A stretch of DNA of 6,823 nt from positions 1 through 6,823 of the forward strand of contig JAICYE010000114.1 in assembly GCA_025934385.1 (NCBI GenBank). Reading direction: 5' to 3'. Below, piece by piece: positions 6,062 through 6,823 of this stretch. The DNA comes from Acidimicrobiia bacterium (GTDB lineage Bacteria; Actinomycetota; Acidimicrobiia; IMCC26256; BP-133). The position numbers were made by a program, and so were the translations under genes. The notes beneath the pieces are model-generated. The model was not told where the DNA came from, did not search any database, and saw only the letters and a program-made list of their open reading frames with translations. Position 1 is the first letter of the stretch. Each line of letters opens with the position of its first letter.

Positions 6062-6175
6062 AGGGGGAGGTTCCTCGGGGCCGAGCACGAGCACGCCGAC
6101 GAGATCGACGTGGCCACCGTTCCCGAGATGAAGGTCGAGACCCGGGTGCCCGACGACCAGCCGTTCTCCGTGTAG
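6062..6175 (+). pseudogene. Orphan coding-like stretch, probable 3' remnant of an unrecognised gene
   Basis: This plus-strand frame lies between a TAG at 6059-6061 and a TAG at 6173-6175. Its last 30 codons (6083-6172) end in G or C in 29 cases. By my count G/C makes up about 77, 30 and 97 percent of first, second and third positions, the pattern of true coding sequence in a high-GC genome. It would read as an acidic peptide containing EHEHADEIDVATVPEMKVE and ending DDQPFSV. There is no ATG, GTG or TTG before GTG 6110, which would leave only 21 residues. A purine-rich GAGGGGGAGG at 6061-6070 has no start codon at proper spacing. I do not recognise the family. It may be a gene 3' end left by a deletion or frameshift, or a very small gene starting at GTG 6110. 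Confidence 0.4.
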
Positions 6176-6183
6176 GAGAACGG
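6161..6183. terminator. Perfect 9-bp hairpin between convergent genes
   Basis: CCGTTCTCC (6161-6169) and GGAGAACGG (6175-6183) pair perfectly around the loop GTGTA. The hairpin lies 2 bp beyond the malQ stop on the minus strand and at the end of the convergent spacer on the plus strand. It could therefore end malQ transcription or block read-through both ways. No T-tract is present on either strand, so it would be a U-less or RNA-stabilising hairpin rather than a classic terminator. Confidence 0.45.
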
Positions 6184-6185
6184 AT

Positions 6186-6823
6186 TCAGGACCGGCGCAT
6201 CGCCTCGGCGATGTCGGCGGCCGTCGGGCTCTCCTCCAGTTCCTCCAGGGGGACGGGCAGGGCGATCGACCAGTTGGGCCGCTCGTCGACGGTGCCCGGG
6301 ACGTTGGGGCGCTCCTCGACGACGGCGGCGTCGGCGAGGGTGGCGGTGAGGATCATCGACGGCGCCTGGGCCAGCAGGCGGTAGGTGTTGACCACCACCT
6401 CGGCCGGCGAGGCCGCGTCGGGCGAGCCACTCCAGTCGGCCAGCTTGTCGCGGATGGCCTTGGCGCCCTCCTCGTTGGGGTCGAGGCTGAGGGCCCGGCA
6501 CTCCTCGAGGTCGGCGCCGGTCCACATCCCGCAGATCGTCGGGAGGTCGTGGGTGGTCACGGCGGCCAGCGCCTGGACGGGGAAGTCGGGCGGACGGTGG
6601 GGCTCGAACCACAGCACCCGGTAGGACAGGACGCCGCGGTCGTGGAGCTCGGCCCGCACGAAGTCCTCCACCGTGCCGAGGTCCTCGCCGACGATGTAGG
6701 CGCCGGCCCGGTGGCTCTCGAGGGCGAGGATGTCGAGCATCTCGTCGTGGCGGTAGCGGACGTAGGCGCCGTCGGCGGGGCTGGCCCCGAGAGGAATCCA
6801 GAACAGGCGGAAGAGGCCCATGA
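6186..6823 (-). CDS. malQ: 4-alpha-glucanotransferase (amylomaltase, GH77), C-terminal part
   Basis: The visible 211 residues are the C-terminal part of MalQ, which transfers alpha-1,4-glucan segments in maltodextrin and glycogen metabolism in the cytosol. The gene is cut by the window edge: codons continue in frame past 6823, so the methionine at 6819-6821 is not the start. It would be the Met of the conserved MGLFRLFWIP block that follows the catalytic Asp, which lies outside the window. Visible motifs, numbered from that Met, are VRYRHDEML (21-29), IVGEDLGTV (43-51) with the likely acid/base E46, VTTHDLPTICGMW (88-100) with H91 and the third carboxylate D92, and ERPNVPGT plus ERPNWSIALP near the end (170-189). 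The TGA at 6186-6188 is followed 2 bp later by a perfect hairpin. No other sugar gene is in view and nothing in the window links it to its neighbours. Confidence 0.94.
   Translation of the reverse strand, partial: MGLFRLFWIPLGASPADGAYVRYRHDEMLDILALESHRAGAYIVGEDLGTVEDFVRAELHDRGVLSYRVLWFEPHRPPDFPVQALAAVTTHDLPTICGMWTGADLEECRALSLDPNEEGAKAIRDKLADWSGSPDAASPAEVVVNTYRLLAQAPSMILTATLADAAVVEERPNVPGTVDERPNWSIALPVPLEELEESPTAADIAEAMRRS

Noticed and set aside
6074..6085. CTCGG/CCGAG inverted repeat
   Set aside because: The 2-base loop is too tight for a stable hairpin, and such short GC palindromes are expected by chance here.
1..6823. tRNA, rRNA, CRISPR array, transposase, integrase or phage genes
   Set aside because: No tRNA-like cloverleaf, no regularly spaced repeats and no mobile-element protein motif were found on either strand.

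Overview
This is a very GC-rich window with dense, mostly co-oriented genes, GTG starts and G/C-ended codons. It fits a high-GC actinobacterium. Actinobacterial-type ergothioneine genes and a stand-alone NHEJ primase-polymerase support that. The class (for example Acidimicrobiia) is only a guess from style.

Layout: positions 19-2963 and on to 3933 hold four plus-strand genes: ku, a LigD-type polymerase-domain gene, egtB and egtD. The first two form a bacterial non-homologous end-joining pair without a ligase domain. The last two form the core of ergothioneine biosynthesis: EgtD trimethylates histidine and EgtB adds the sulfur substrate. The gaps are 6 bp (ku/polymerase), 53 bp (polymerase/egtB) and an 11-bp overlap (egtB/egtD), with no clear terminator between them, so one stress-protection operon is possible. 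egtA, egtC and egtE are not in the window.

egtD meets a convergent minus-strand gene (about 4348 down to 3920) for a small RsbW-like HATPase, and the two genes overlap tail to tail by 14 bp. A short, relatively AT-rich divergent region (4349-4405) with an imperfect dyad separates it from a plus-strand pair. That pair is a small unrecognised membrane protein (4406-4936) and, overlapping it by 8 bp, a His-rich cation diffusion facilitator (4929-5993), probably a Zn(II)-type exporter. A 192-bp convergent spacer then precedes the C-terminal part of a minus-strand 4-alpha-glucanotransferase (malQ), which runs off the right edge.

The most unusual points are: (1) a compact array of three consecutive hairpins (4711-4766), resembling a REP-type palindromic element, read in frame inside the membrane-protein gene, with a local cluster of rare codons including TTA; (2) an EgtB lacking the segment normally found between its EWEKA and GDVW motifs; (3) a short stretch with strong coding periodicity but no start codon in the spacer before malQ, whose stop codon overlaps the loop of a perfect 9-bp hairpin; and (4) a HATPase gene with no ATG, GTG or TTG start at the expected place. 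No RNA genes, CRISPR array, transposase or attachment site were seen.
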